Below, in pieces: positions 37,793 through 47,985 of a stretch of 64,000 bases of DNA. Made by a program: the position numbers and the translations under genes. The stretch spans positions 27,406,853 to 27,470,852 of the forward strand of contig OY755241.1 of assembly GCA_963576725.1 (NCBI GenBank). The letters run 5' to 3'. The number at the start of each line of letters is the position of its first letter. Positions within the stretch are counted from its first letter, which is position 1. Source of the stretch: Azorinus chamasolen (taxonomy: Eukaryota > Mollusca > Bivalvia > Cardiida > Solecurtidae). The notes below the pieces were generated by a model. The model did no database searches. It was not told where the DNA came from and saw only the letters and a program-made list of their open reading frames with translations.

Positions 37793-38015
37793 CCCATTCC
37801 CTTATATACTATATTTAGACCCAACATCTTTGAATAAATCTACCGAAAAGGAGCATTTACTAGAGAAAAGAAAAAATAGAATTGTGTAGTATTAAAACCA
37901 TTTTGATAAATAGAGCATTTGCTCCTATGGAGCAAATGCTCTATTTATCACGATGGTTTCAAAAAAGGGCCTTTACAGAGGCGTAGAATAGTGCATTTAT
38001 GGAGGACATGGCTGA
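37793..38015 (+). mobile_element. TTAA hairpin MITE, group C
   Basis: Left TTAA at 37789-37792, CCCATTCCCTTATATACTAT, ATCTACCGAAAAGGAGCATT, palindrome 37895-37965 (ACCATTTTGATAAATAGAGC, ATTTGCTCCTATGGAGCAAA, TGCTCTATTTATCACGATGG). The right terminus is eroded. Confidence 0.8.
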
Positions 38016-38194
38016 CTGGTTAATATTCGTGCTATATGTATTAAAATATGAAGTAAAATAACGAATCGTATTGCTAGGCCAAACAGAAGAAAACCAAGCT
38101 AAATATCATGCTATTCACAGGATATATACAGTTTGAAAATTTAGACAATATAATACTAACTAATTTAACCCACTTCTGTCCAGGGTTCCTAAAA

Positions 38195-38280
38195 GAGACA
38201 AATATGCAGATATTGTAGACTCAGATCAGAGGGCTCCTGAAGTTACCCTCTGATTATAGTCTGCACTGTTTGTTGAACCC
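38195..38280 (+). mobile_element. A/E-type hairpin variant
   Basis: GACAAATATGCAGATATTGT, AGACTCAGATCAGAGGGCTC, CTGAAGTTACCCTCTGATTA, TAGTCTGCACTGTTTGTTG. The inner stem is AGAGGGCTCC rather than AGACGGCTCC, changed on both arms. Confidence 0.65.
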
Positions 38281-38690
38281 AACAATGTCTATGTCCATTT
38301 TGCTAAGTTGTTCCGTTTTATACGACTGTCGTCAACGGAGGCATACCAATGGTAAAGATTCATACGAACTAGATACACATTGTCATTTACGAACTGCTGT
38401 CTGTTTCTCCCAGTTCTGTAACTCGATTTGAATCGAGATTTGTTTTTATTCCGCTATAGCCTACATCTAATTAAAATCTACCTAAATCGATTGGATCTAA
38501 TCATTATTTTATGAACTTTCACATTGAATAACCCATTAAATTGTGCAATAATAACGGCGAAAACACCGGAAAATGTTGGTTTTTTACATGATAATTCGAT
38601 CAGCTGTTTCTTTGCAAATGACCGCCGTGTGACGTTATGCGCATGTACATAAATAACAGTGAAGCACTTCATTATCCAACAGGGACGACA
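38281..38690. other. Intergenic, nothing recognised
   Basis: Unique-looking AT-rich sequence. The 84-residue minus frame at 38478-38732 has no recognisable domain. Confidence 0.35.
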
Positions 38691-39580
38691 TGTTATATTT
38701 AATCGAAAACGTAACAATGAAGCAGATATCATTCATAATTGGAGTTTATGTCTTTGTGGTGTATATCATGTCATTCCCCAGCTATGTAATCATTTATTCA
38801 ATAATTACCAGCGATGTTATTTTATTTGTTTATAAACTTCCCCTTCGAATGTTGCTAATAAGGAGGTGGTCACGCCCGTCGCGAATTTTATTACATTTTG
38901 CCCTTATTAAATTATTATTTAAACCCAAATTGTAATAACGCGAAATATAATAATTTCCTGTATATATCAAACGTCTTTAGAATAAGTAAAACAGATCGAC
39001 TCTAGCAATATCTGCACTTTATCCAGTACACTCTGATATGTTTTCTTGTCGATGAAATGAAATGTTCGATTTTTCACCGGGTCATCTTCCTTTATACTTA
39101 TCTCCTGCCCATGTGGTCTGACAGGTTATATTATCTTTATATATCCATTTTCTCATCGAAAGTCGAGGATATAAATTTGCATGGTATGAATCAGGACCAT
39201 CACAAAGTTTATTACATTTTGCGTCATTATTACATTTTGCGTTGGTTGCAAATAAGCCTATCAACGCAAAATGTAAAAACGCAAAATGTAATAATATACT
39301 TCATACTATCGAATCTCTTTAGACTAACTAAGATATTAACTCTAGCAACATCTTCTCTTCATCTGATGTATTTTGATATTTGCTTGTCTATAAAATGACT
39401 CCCTACCTGTGTCCTTACCCAGTCTCTTGTTGTCAGAAGGGGTATATTTTACTTGTATATGTATATCCATTTCTCTTCGAAAGTCGCGAATATAGTCGTG
39501 TATGGAATTAATCAGACCCGTTTCAAGGTTTATTACATTTTGCGTCGTTATTACATTTTGCGTTGCAACACTGCGCTGTC
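38690..39580. repeat. Three related ~340-bp units with TTACATTTTGCG motifs
   Basis: TTTATTACATTTTGC followed by a sequence ending ...AATATCTGCACTTTATCCAG-like occurs near 38886, 39208 and 39530. In between are TCTTTAGAATAAGTAAAACA / TCTTTAGACTAACTAAGATA and TCATCGAAAGTCGAGGATAT / TCTTCGAAAGTCGCGAATAT. The middle unit carries an inverted pair, CATTTTGCGTTG ... CAACGCAAAATG (39232-39275). Open frames here have no domains. Confidence 0.7.
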
Positions 39581-39779
39581 TCGTTGATTAACGTTACAAA
39601 TCTATTTATTAACGTTTTCATTATTCTGTGTGTATTTAATGCACTGTGTTAACTTATTCAGATCAGGCAACCTTGCAATAATGCGACCTCTAAACTGATC
39701 TACTTTTCTACTGTCCCGTGTGATTTTACTGTCATATATGGGTTTCCCATTTAACTTATTTATTTATGACTTTAACTGG
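39581..39779. other. Spacer before the LINE remnant
   Basis: No supported feature; part may be the downstream edge of the LINE on the minus strand. Confidence 0.3.
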
Positions 39780-41625
39780 TATAGATACCTGTAACATCAC
39801 GTGGTCCGAGAACATGTTAAAGTCATTATCTTAAAAGCTTCTACATGGCAGAAATTATAGTGTGCGCACAATATGTAATCTATAACGGTACTCCCAACTC
39901 GGTCAAAATAGGTAAATCCACCCTTGCTCTCTAACCTACCGTTACATATTCTCAATGATTTCGATTTACATAGATCAAGCAACTGTTGTCCTGGTGTATT
40001 GCACTGTTTGTCCATTGAGATCCTGCTCAGGGACATGTCTGGAATATAGTCCGCACTATCTAATCCTTCGATGAATTAATCGCAACTGATATAATCCAAC
40101 TTTGTTCCCACTCTGCCATTAAAATCACACATGGCCATCACTGTACCGATAATGTCGAAATAGCTCACATCATTTTCTAAAATACTAAATAGATCGCAGT
40201 TAATTATGCCATATGCAGGCGAATTGTTTCCCAATATATTAACTATTCCTACATACATATCCTATTCCATCTTGAAGAAAACTCTTTGTAGTCTTAACAA
40301 TATGATAGAATCATACTGATTCCTATCTTGACACCCTGCGGTATCGACTCTTTAAAATATATGACAATACCTCCACTGTTACACCGCGCGTTTCTATGCT
40401 GAAAATTCTATAGAAATTGAAAGAACAGTATCCTTCTAAACCGGCATTGATGTGCTCTCCGGTCCACGATTCTAACAGACAAATAATATCATGCTGACCT
40501 AAAGACTCATAAAATCAAGGTAATTTGATGATTTATCACGAGTCAACCCATTACAGTTCCATACTGCTACTGACGCACTACTTTCACTTGACCCCTATAC
40601 CTTTCCATACTGGCTTATGATGTGCACTTTTCCCTCCACAATAAGTTTGTTGTACTTGTTATAAGCATATTTTCCATCTTCCTTTGACTTTTTCATTATG
40701 ACGCGTAGTTCCCTTCTCTGTTCTACGATTTCCTGTGGGTATTGATCTTGTATGTAGTAACCAGTATCCTTAAGATGATCTCTGTGTTTTCACAAAATCC
40801 TTGTCTGTTGTCTTCTTAAACACTGCAACCATATTCCTGATCTTCTATGCTTCTTGATCCATATTCGATGTAAGCGCTCGAAGCCTATACTCTTTGCTGT
40901 TTCTCCGTCGAGTCCCAGTTAAAAATGGCGTCACTGTTTCTTCCAGCCTCGTTGCAGTTTCGATCTCATATTCTTTCAGTCCGCCGATAATCAAATTGTG
41001 TACCATAGCTCCGGATTGGATGTCATTCAAAGATTCTCTTAGTTTTGTTTTTATCTTGATCACTAAGGCTCTGTACCTCTTCCCGGCCCTTTTCTATTTC
41101 ATCTGCACGCTCTACTATTGCTGTTAACACGTCTGTGTTTTTCGATACACGTTTGTCAATATCTGACCACAAGGTGCACACTTTGGAATCTACTGCATTT
41201 CTTTTCTTTTCTAGTAAGTCTGTTTTGTCTAGACGCTTGCCTATTTTGTCAAATTTTGATTTCATGAATGCCATAAGATCTGTGTTTGATACATTTGATT
41301 GCTGTACACAGGTATCTGCTGCATTGCTTTGGAAACCATCTAATGCCCCATGGTCTCTATACATTCCATTGTTAATGTTCATGGCATGACCCATATTTGG
41401 TATGTTTACATTGTGTGGTGTACTTTCGGTAAAACATTGTCCAATCGTTTGTTGAAAACTACTCATTTGGCCATCCATCTGTGGGTTATCAAAAACGTAC
41501 CTGGCATTAGATAATACTGATATCAAAGACGAATATTGCTGCATATATGCAGGCGGAATTGTAAATGTAGATTCACCTACCGGATTTTGCGATTCAATGT
41601 TGGGAAACAGTTGATATAGCCATGC
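39780..41625 (-). mobile_element. LINE remnant: ORF1 and AP-endonuclease
   Basis: Minus strand. ORF1 is 41544-41023 (173 residues) continued by 41063-40845 after a frameshift. It has a Gln/Asn-rich start, then a heptad-like coiled coil (MAFMKSKFDKIGKRLDKTD, DIDKRVSKNTDVL) and NLIIGGLKE, the RRM-like entry of LINE ORF1 proteins. The endonuclease follows. WNCNGL (40561-40544) leads into DFMSLGQHDIICLLESW. Further on are MCDFNGRVGTKLDYI (40140-40080), NGR and IDYILC, and catalytic SDH at 39809-39801. Frames are broken. It stops after the endonuclease with no reverse transcriptase, which is unusual because LINE copies normally lose their 5' end. Confidence 0.85.
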
Positions 41626-41627
41626 AA

Positions 41628-41880
41628 ACAGCGTAGACCCAGACCAGAAGGAGTGCTGTGATCAGGGTCTGCAATATTAAAGTATTAGACCTTTGGTGTT
41701 TATTCATGAATAAAATCATATTTACGAAAATGATGAGTAGCTCTTATTAATATTTGAAAAGTTTGAACACATATTTACACCGTTACCCGAGTAATCACCG
41801 CAAATGTATGGCCCCTTTCACTGGTGCATAAAATTCATCTAGATTTACACGGCTGTTCCATGCAGTTATGAACACATCGT
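41628..41880. other. A-type hairpin fragment and spacer
   Basis: CATGCAAACAGCGTAGACCC, AGACCAGAAGGAGTGCTGTG, ATCAGGGTCTGC at 41622-41672, then unremarkable sequence. Confidence 0.5.
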
Positions 41881-41888
41881 CAGAAAAA

Positions 41889-42450
41889 CTATCTGGGGTT
41901 CTTGCATGTACATACAACACTTCGGGGTTTTATTCCTTCTTCAATTGCGGACGTTGCGCCAGTAGGTCGAAACGACTTAGCCGAGAAACCCTGTCCACCA
42001 AGACCTACTAAGCAAATTGACGGATCCACATTTTTCGCGATAGACGAAGTCTCTAATACCTTATAGGGAGCCCCACGTGTGTGAAAAAGTGCATCGTCGA
42101 CTGGCCTATGAGACTCAGTGCGCGCGATGTAATGCACATGATCTATTTTTGCATTACTGCTGCGTGGGACTTGAACTTCAAACCCTGAACGCACAGTATC
42201 ATTCTTGATACCAATAAAACCACAAGTGATTTTCGCATTATGAAGCGAGAACAGCACTTGCTCGACAGAGAACACTACTTTACATTCATCATGAACATTA
42301 ACATGTATACGTACAGGCGGCAAATGATAATTTATCTCTTGCGGCGTGCAACTTTTCTACCACCCCATTGTAAGAATACAACGTGATCGGTGCGATGCAA
42401 AATCGAAACTTAGCATTCCAATCTACAGGCCAACCCTTACGCTCGAGGAC
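41889..42450 (-). pseudogene. Tyrosine-recombinase-like fragment
   Basis: The open frame 42323-41889 (144 residues) reads VQVPRSSNAKIDHVHYIART, VDDALFHTRGAP, and near its end GFSAKSFRPTGATSAIEEGI. This arrangement (a hydrophilic beta-rich part, then SFR-x2-GAT-x-AIE-x-G) is what I know from catalytic domains of phage-integrase-type recombinases in DIRS, Ngaro and Crypton elements. The HxxR histidine is Lys here (KSFR), which would inactivate a canonical enzyme. An upstream piece in another frame (FRFCIAPITLYSYNGVVEKL, 42415-42330) suggests a frameshift. The final tyrosine is missing, so it is a decayed copy. Confidence 0.5.
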
Positions 42451-43105
42451 AGATCAAAGGTTTGTCAAATGTTGCAGACACTTATGAGATTAGAATGTTC
42501 GTAGTTGCTCTTGTGAAATCAGGAAGAGTTCTCTACCGATCACTCCATTATCCAAAATACACTCCAATGACCTACTTAACCGTAATAGTTTTACTAAGCC
42601 GAGAACAAAATATATTACGTCACGAATACTGTCGTACAACGTATATTGACGAATACACAGTGTATATTGACAAACACACATCATAATTATAATGATAGAT
42701 GCACAACATATAATGAAAAGTTGTTGTCATACACAGTATAATAAAAATGAACATGATATAATTGAATATACACACCATTTTAAGCTATACACACAATGTA
42801 AAGTAATTCTGTGCATGTTACGGCAGCTATGGCGTTCCATACACACTTATAATACGGCTATTAGAGAAACCCTCTGATACATGTATGAGTCAAATGTTTA
42901 AAACGTATTAAGCAAAACGATAATTATCAGTTTTCTGTACGCAAACAGCAACGCACAGATCGTATCCGGTATTCCAATTTGGCGGTTGACATAGATCTAA
43001 ACTATACACTTTCGGGGCAGTATTTCATTTGTGTCAGCACGAGCGAATATATGTATGTGCCTGAGACGATTACCGAGGGTACATCGGTGTTGAATAGATA
43101 TCACA
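42451..43105. other. Intergenic, short copy of the 21-bp satellite
   Basis: At 42645-42685 GTATATTGACGAATACACAG, TGTATATTGACAAACACACA are two units of the repeat that forms the array at 47290-47810. The rest is AT-rich and shows no gene. Confidence 0.5.
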
Positions 43106-43107
43106 TA

Positions 43108-43291
43108 TGCAATGTCATCTGCAAACAGTGTAGAACCATATCATCGCTTTTCTAGAAGGGTCCTCTGATCAGGATATGCCCTGTTTGTCATTCGGAATCC
43201 TCTAGCAAGTTTAAGCATTTCATGCTGAGTTGACAAAAGTAAAACACCGGTTGGCTAGTCCAATATGAAAAGTCAGCTTTGAATAATTTAA
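43108..43291 (+). repeat. Segment duplicated at 43628-43799
   Basis: ATGCAATGTCATCTGCAAAC, CTAGAAGGGTCCTCTGATCA, GTCATTCGGAATCCT, GTAAAACACCGGTTGGCTA match 43628-43799 block for block. It runs into a B-type MITE at TTAA. Confidence 0.85.
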
Positions 43292-43470
43292 CCCTTTCGC
43301 TGCCAATGCCGGATCTGTGATTACCTATGCAAACAGTTTGGATCCAGACGAGACGCTGAATAACTCGACGTCTCATCAGGACCCAAACTGTTTGTTACTG
43401 AAAATCAAAAGAATGAAAATTTGTAGCAGACGACAAAGTTAGCAGACGACAGAGTTTTGCAGAGAAAAGG
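43292..43470 (+). mobile_element. TTAA hairpin MITE, group B, both TTAA intact
   Basis: TTAA at 43288-43291 and 43471-43474. CCCTTTCGCTGCCAATGCC, palindrome 43327-43400 (TGCAAACAGTTTGGATCCAG, ACGAGACGCTG ... GACGTCTCATCAGGACCCAA, ACTGTTTG), right end GACGACAGAGTTTTGCAGAG, AAAAGG. This is the best reference copy of B. Confidence 0.88.
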
Positions 43471-43474
43471 TTAA

Positions 43475-43627
43475 ATGGCGGCCTATTAGTCATTACAGCT
43501 AAGGGCGAAATTGTATGTTCGTTGACAGATTTAAATGGCGGTCTATTAGTTATTACAAGGAAGAAAAATGCACGTTGACCAGTGATGCCCAGAATGTTTA
43601 ATTAACCCTTTGAATAAAGAGCACGCA
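43475..43627. repeat. Short tandem duplication
   Basis: AATGGCGGCCTATTAGTCAT (43474) and AATGGCGGTCTATTAGTTAT (43533) begin two units of about 60 bp, each ending in a GTTGAC block. Confidence 0.75.
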
Positions 43628-43799
43628 TGCAATGCCATTTTCAAACATTGTATAACCAGATCATAGCTTTCCTAGAAGGGCCCATTGATCAGAATATGCA
43701 CTATTGGTCATTCGGAATCCTGTAGGAAGTTTAAGCCTTTCATGCTTGGTGGACTCTACAGTAAAACACCGGTTGGCTAATCAGTATTGAAAGATTTAA
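43628..43799 (+). repeat. Second copy of 43108-43291
   Basis: Same blocks in the same order, but followed at the TTAA by an E-type MITE instead of B. Confidence 0.85.
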
Positions 43800-44035
43800 C
43801 CCTTTCGGTGCCAAATTTCGTCTGCAATACAATGTTGTGAAATTATATGGTAAAACAAGGAAATGGGATAGATAAACACATATTTCAAAGGAATAAACCA
43901 TATATCTAGAACTAGATATTGAGACAAAAAGTGAAGTCTCTAATCAGACGCCGCCTTGAAAAGGCGGCGTCTGATCTGGGACTGCACTATTTGTCGTGGT
44001 GCATTTTTGCGATATTTGGCGGTAAAAGGGCACAT
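43800..44035 (+). mobile_element. TTAA hairpin MITE, group E
   Basis: TTAA at 43796-43799, CCCTTTCGGTGCCAAATTTC, CAAAGGAATAAACCATATAT, palindrome 43922-43997 (GACAAAAAGTGAAGTCTCTA, ATCAGACGCCGCCTTGAAAA, GGCGGCGTCTGATCTGGGAC, TGCACTATTTGTC), right end ATATTTGGCGGTAAAAGGG without TTAA. Confidence 0.82.
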
Positions 44036-44480
44036 TGAGTAATGAGATCGACATTTGTTTTTCAGACACAAGAAAATACTTATTGCGTAGATTACAAGCA
44101 CACACTCAAAAGAAAGCAATCAAGAGTAGGAAATGACCATCAACTTGTCAAGTGATTAGAACTTTTATTTAATACATGTATCGGAGTAAAATGGGGGGAA
44201 ACAACCAACGAACTAAAATAAATACTTGAGCCGCGCTGCAGAATGTACATCCACGTGTCGACTAAACTGTGTAGACACAGACGATTCACTGATTGTATCA
44301 AGGGTTTGTAAGCGCACAGGCTGCAGTGTTGTAGATGGGAGAATGGGATCAGTATCAGTGTCAAAGTCATTGTTACTAACACAATAGAACATATTACATA
44401 AAACACATTGTTATTAAATACATGTTTTGCGTAAATATTGCTTGCGTCCAGTTTGGAATTGTATCTGGGGTCTGTTATTG
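44036..44480. other. Intergenic, nothing recognised
   Basis: No repeat or exon supported. The 88-residue minus frame at 44140-44406 shows no known domain. Confidence 0.35.
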
Positions 44481-44483
44481 TTT

Positions 44484-44896
44484 ACCATTCACTTCATACA
44501 TACGCCTTTCTACGTCTTAGCAAACAAAGTAGATCCAGATTATACGGCCCGTATAGGAGCTGTCTGATCAGGGCCTGCTATTTGCTTATGATGTAAGATA
44601 GTTATGATTCTACAAGTTTCTACAGTTTCTGCCAGTGCTAAATATGCTTGTGTCCATATACTATTAACGATTTTGCATATTCATGTTGGAAGTAATGACC
44701 TCATGAATATTAATAAGAATATTTTTTTATAACGGCATATGCACACAGGAAATTTTAGCTGACACAGAAGCTGTAGAATCAGATCTATATTACACCATAA
44801 ATAAAAACAGGTCAGACGGCTCCTATAGGAGCCGTCTGATTTGGGTCTACTCTGTTTGCAGATGCGTACAAATGCACTTACATAGGGGAAAGGGTT
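44484..44896. mobile_element. Two group A MITEs, opposite orientations
   Basis: The first (+) has hairpin 44519-44586 with ACGGCCCGTATAGGAGCTGT. The second (reverse) has tail ATTCATGTTGGAAGTAATGA and a near-perfect hairpin at 44806-44868 with GACGGCTCCTATAGGAGCCG, TCTGATTTGGGTCTACTCTG. It ends GGGGAAAGGGTTAA at 44884-44897. Confidence 0.78.
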
Positions 44897-45110
44897 AAAA
44901 CAAATAATCTAATTACTGATGATAATGTCATTATTTCTTACATGAACATTCTTGTAGTAAATGGTTAATGTTTACCTGATAAGATTTTATTGACGCCTTT
45001 GCATAATGATTATTAGAATCAGGGCCTGCTCTGTTTTCCTATGAAATAATATAGATCCTACAGTTTCTCTCCTAATATAGTCACTGAAAATCTATTAGCT
45101 TAGAATTTAG
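44897..45110. other. A-group MITE tail and fragment
   Basis: CATTATTTCTTACATGAACA (44931) and GCCTTTGCATAATGATTATT, AGAATCAGGGCCTGCTCTGT (44996-45040) are pieces of A elements. Confidence 0.5.
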
Positions 45111-45260
45111 AAACGGTAAGCCAGGTAGCTGCTCAATGTAGGGTGAAAGTCACGCAATAGGCTCAACTTTTTGCATGACTTTCAACTTGCAGTGAGCTGC
45201 CATCTGTCTCCAAAGACAGATATTTATATCAAATTGAACGTCCCGTTTAGAGGGGTGTTA
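45111..45260. mobile_element. Group D hairpin, decayed
   Basis: AGCCAGGTAGCTGCTCAATG, TAGGGTGAAAGTCACGCAAT ... GCATGACTTTCAACTTGCAG, TGAGCTGCCATCTGTCTCC; outer end GTTTAGAGGGGTGTTACTGT at 45246-45265. Confidence 0.65.
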
Positions 45261-45300
45261 CTGTATAGCTAATTATTGTTCAGAGTGTGATTATTATATA

Positions 45301-45504
45301 CAGTAAAACCTCTCTTAACCGGCAGTTAAATTTAGTATGAATCTCGGTCTTGGACACAGGTGGCAGCTTAATGCAGGCTGAAAGTCATGCAGAAAGCTCC
45401 TCTAGGAGCTTTCTGCATGACTTTTGTCCTGCATTAAGCAGCCACCTGCCTCAAAGTATCTGAATTATTATCTACTAGAATTCCGGTTAAGAGAGGTTCT
45501 ACTG
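45301..45504 (+). mobile_element. Pogo-like MITE, group D, reference copy
   Basis: TA-flanked. Left end CAGTAAAACCTCTCTTAACC, right end (complement) CAGTAGAACCTCTCTTAACC, one mismatch in 22. Inner palindrome 45362-45450: CAGCTTAATGCAGGCTGAAA, GTCATGCAGAAAGCTCCTCT, AGGAGCTTTCTGCATGACTT, TTGTCCTGCATTAAGCAGCC. No coding sequence, so it depends on another element for transposase. Confidence 0.9.
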
Positions 45505-45704
45505 TATAATGATAACTGGTAGGTACATGTAGTAGTCTTAACATCTTTTACAATCATACAGACAGCCAAAATGAAGCAGAAAAGGTTTGCAAACTAACTG
45601 AACTTTTCGATATTAGAGACATACACATAATTTTCTTGACTGAGTCGTGGCTTGCCTAAACCCTGTCTATAATCGAAGCGTCAAGTTATACTGTATCTAT
45701 TGGG

Positions 45705-45994
45705 TCTGGTGTACTTACCCGGGTCTAGTGTACCTTCCGGGCCTGATGTACCCCTCCGTAAATCTATCCGAGTATGGTGTACCTATCCGAGCCTGGTGTA
45801 CCTGTCCGGGTCTGGTGTACCCATCCGGGTCTTCTGGTGTACCTATCCAGGTCTAGTGTACCTATCCGAGGCTGGTGTACCTATTCGAGCGTGGTATTTA
45901 TATCCTAGTGTGGTGTTCCTATCACATTATGGTGTTCAGGTTCTAGTCTGGCGTTCCTATCCTAGTCTAGTTTTCCCATCTAGGTATGGTGTAC
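45705..45994 (+). repeat. ~20-bp minisatellite (CTGGTGTACCTATCCGGGT)
   Basis: Degenerate units of GGTCTGGTGTACCTATCCG. The array resumes at 46380-46625, after the foldback element at 45995-46202 and about 180 bp of other sequence. Tyr/Pro/Gly frames across it are artefacts. Confidence 0.85.
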
Positions 45995-46202
45995 CTGAGC
46001 GATGTTAACACCGTGTCGTACACGTGCGACGGGTTGAAACGGCCCCCGTCCCTGTTCAGCACCGGCTGGTGCGCTCTGATGTATATAGCCTCTTTGAACC
46101 CCCCCCCCCCCCCCGTTCAAACGAGGAAGGTTTACGGTCCAATATATTTAGTCTAATTTTCAACCTGCCGCACGTGTACGACACGGTGTTAACATCGCTC
46201 AG
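45995..46202. mobile_element. Foldback MITE with 34-bp perfect inverted ends
   Basis: Left end CTGAGCGATGTTAACACCGT, GTCGTACACGTGCG (45995-46028) is exactly complementary to 46169-46202, and after a 3-bp mismatch the match extends to GGTTGAAA/TTTCAACC. Inside are a 15-16 bp poly-C run near 46099-46113 and no ORF. Another GAGCGATGTTAAC follows at 46212. Confidence 0.9.
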
Positions 46203-46379
46203 AACTCCCTCGAGCGATGTTAACTCCCACTAACACCAGTGTGCTGACGACGGCCGAAGTACTCGGTTGAAAGCTCCAGGTATGCTTTCAAATTTAAATT
46301 GTGTGTGAGATTTAAAAGTTGTAAAAGCATTCAGTATAATGGACAATACCACACAGATGAACTTCCATCAAACTATCAT

Positions 46380-46690
46380 AGTATGGTGTTCCTATTCGAA
46401 TCTGATGCTCCTATCCTAATCTGGGGTACCTAACCGGGTTTGATGTAACTATCCTAGTCTGGTGTACCTTTCCTGGTCTGGTATGCCATTTCTGGTTTGG
46501 TGTACCGATCGGAGTATAGTGTACAGTCCGGTTCTGGTGACCTATCCAGTTCTGTTCCACATTCCGGGTCTAGCTCACTATACCTATCCTGGTCAGGTGT
46601 ACCGATCCGCCTCTGATATACAATTAGTGGAGTGGATAGTATATGTGTGTGAAGGGTGCGGAAATGGGGGGGGGGGGGGGGGGGGGGCTG
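46380..46690 (+). repeat. ~20-bp minisatellite, second part, with poly-G
   Basis: Same CTGGTGTACC-type units as 45705-45994, ending before a run of about 22 G at 46665-46687. The homopolymer length is likely unreliable in assembly. Confidence 0.82.
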
Positions 46691-47285
46691 AAGAACACTG
46701 TGCATCATATGTGAGTTATAAACGTATACTGACAGGGATAATAATTCTAAATTGAAAAATATGGTTTGCCTAAAAAGTTGGTTTAAATTGTAACAAAATG
46801 CACACTTTTGCGTCCTCCTTTGAATTAAAAAATGACCGTATTTGTTTTACATTGTAAGTAATCGCATCTCAGAAAATGAGTAGAAAATGTATTATTTTAA
46901 AGGAGCGGAAATAACGACTTTCTTTGAGAATTCTCACATAACCAAGGCCTTTTTCATAATCTGTTTTCTCTTACAACGCTATTTTTGTCAAATTAACTAT
47001 TAAAAAATGAACAAATTAGGGTGATTAGGATAATATAAGGAACTATATACATTTATCTTTGGAATTTCATATTCAGAGCAGACCTAATCAGAGTTGGGTC
47101 TACTTTATTTGTAATTGCGGTAACATGGAGTAAAGAAATAATCTCAACTTAAAATTATTTACAATTCTTTTTTAATCATTAATAAAGCATTCTCGGGAAA
47201 TGGATATATTATGAAAAACATATAAAACTACAATTTCACACATCGTATATTGAAATGGTCTTTATATATTGACATATAAACATAT
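46691..47285. other. Intergenic AT-rich spacer
   Basis: Half of an A hairpin (CAGAGCAGACCTAATCAGAG, TTGGGTCTACTTTATTTG) lies at 47073-47112. Nothing else recognised. Confidence 0.4.
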
Positions 47286-47815
47286 ATTGACAAATGCTCA
47301 ATGTAAAAACACACACACAACATGTATTGACAAACACTGATATTTTATTGACAGTGACAAACGCACAACACATATTAATAAATGTACAGTGTATATTGAC
47401 ACATGCACAGTGTATATTGACAAATGCACAGTGTATATTGACACATGCACAGTGTATATTGATAAATGCACAGTGTTTATTGACAAATGCACAGTGTATA
47501 TATTAAAAATGTACAGCGTTTATTGACAAATGCACATCGTATACTGACAAACTCGCATCATATAAATGATACATTGACAACGTATAGAGAAACATTGTCA
47601 TTGTATATTGACGATGCGCAACGCATATTGACAAATGCACATCGTATATTGGAAAATGTACAGTGTATATTAACAAATGCACATCGTATATTGACAAATG
47701 CAGACTGTTTATTGACAAATGCGCACTGTGTATTGACAAATGCACAGTGTATACATGTACATGTATTGACAAAAGCACAACGTATTTTGACAAGTGCATA
47801 CTTATAATGACATAT
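47286..47815 (+). repeat. 21-bp minisatellite (ATTGACAAATGCACAGTGTAT)
   Basis: About 22 units with CATCGTAT/CAGTGTAT variants. Because 21 is a multiple of 3, several frames remain open on both strands and read as seven-residue repeats (e.g. LTNAQCI). There is no start context, splice signal or signal peptide, so I do not call a gene. Confidence 0.92.
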
Positions 47816-47874
47816 GTGCACACACTATTTTGTTATTGGCAGAAACTGTAGAGAAAGAGTCAGATATATTATGA

Positions 47875-47985
47875 TTTCATAAGCAAACAGAGCAGATCAT
47901 TATCAGACGGCTCATACTGGAGCCGTCTGATCTGGTTCTACTCTTCTTGCAATGGCATGAAAAAAGTGTTTGCATGAGGAAAAGC
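47875..47985. mobile_element. Group A hairpin
   Basis: AAGCAAACAGAGCAGATCAT, TATCAGACGGCTCATACTGG, AGCCGTCTGATCTGGTTCTA, CTCTTCTTGCAATGGC. Confidence 0.8.

Noticed and set aside
47294..47823. Open frames on both strands with seven-residue repeats.
   Set aside because: Product of a 21-bp satellite, whose length is a multiple of 3.
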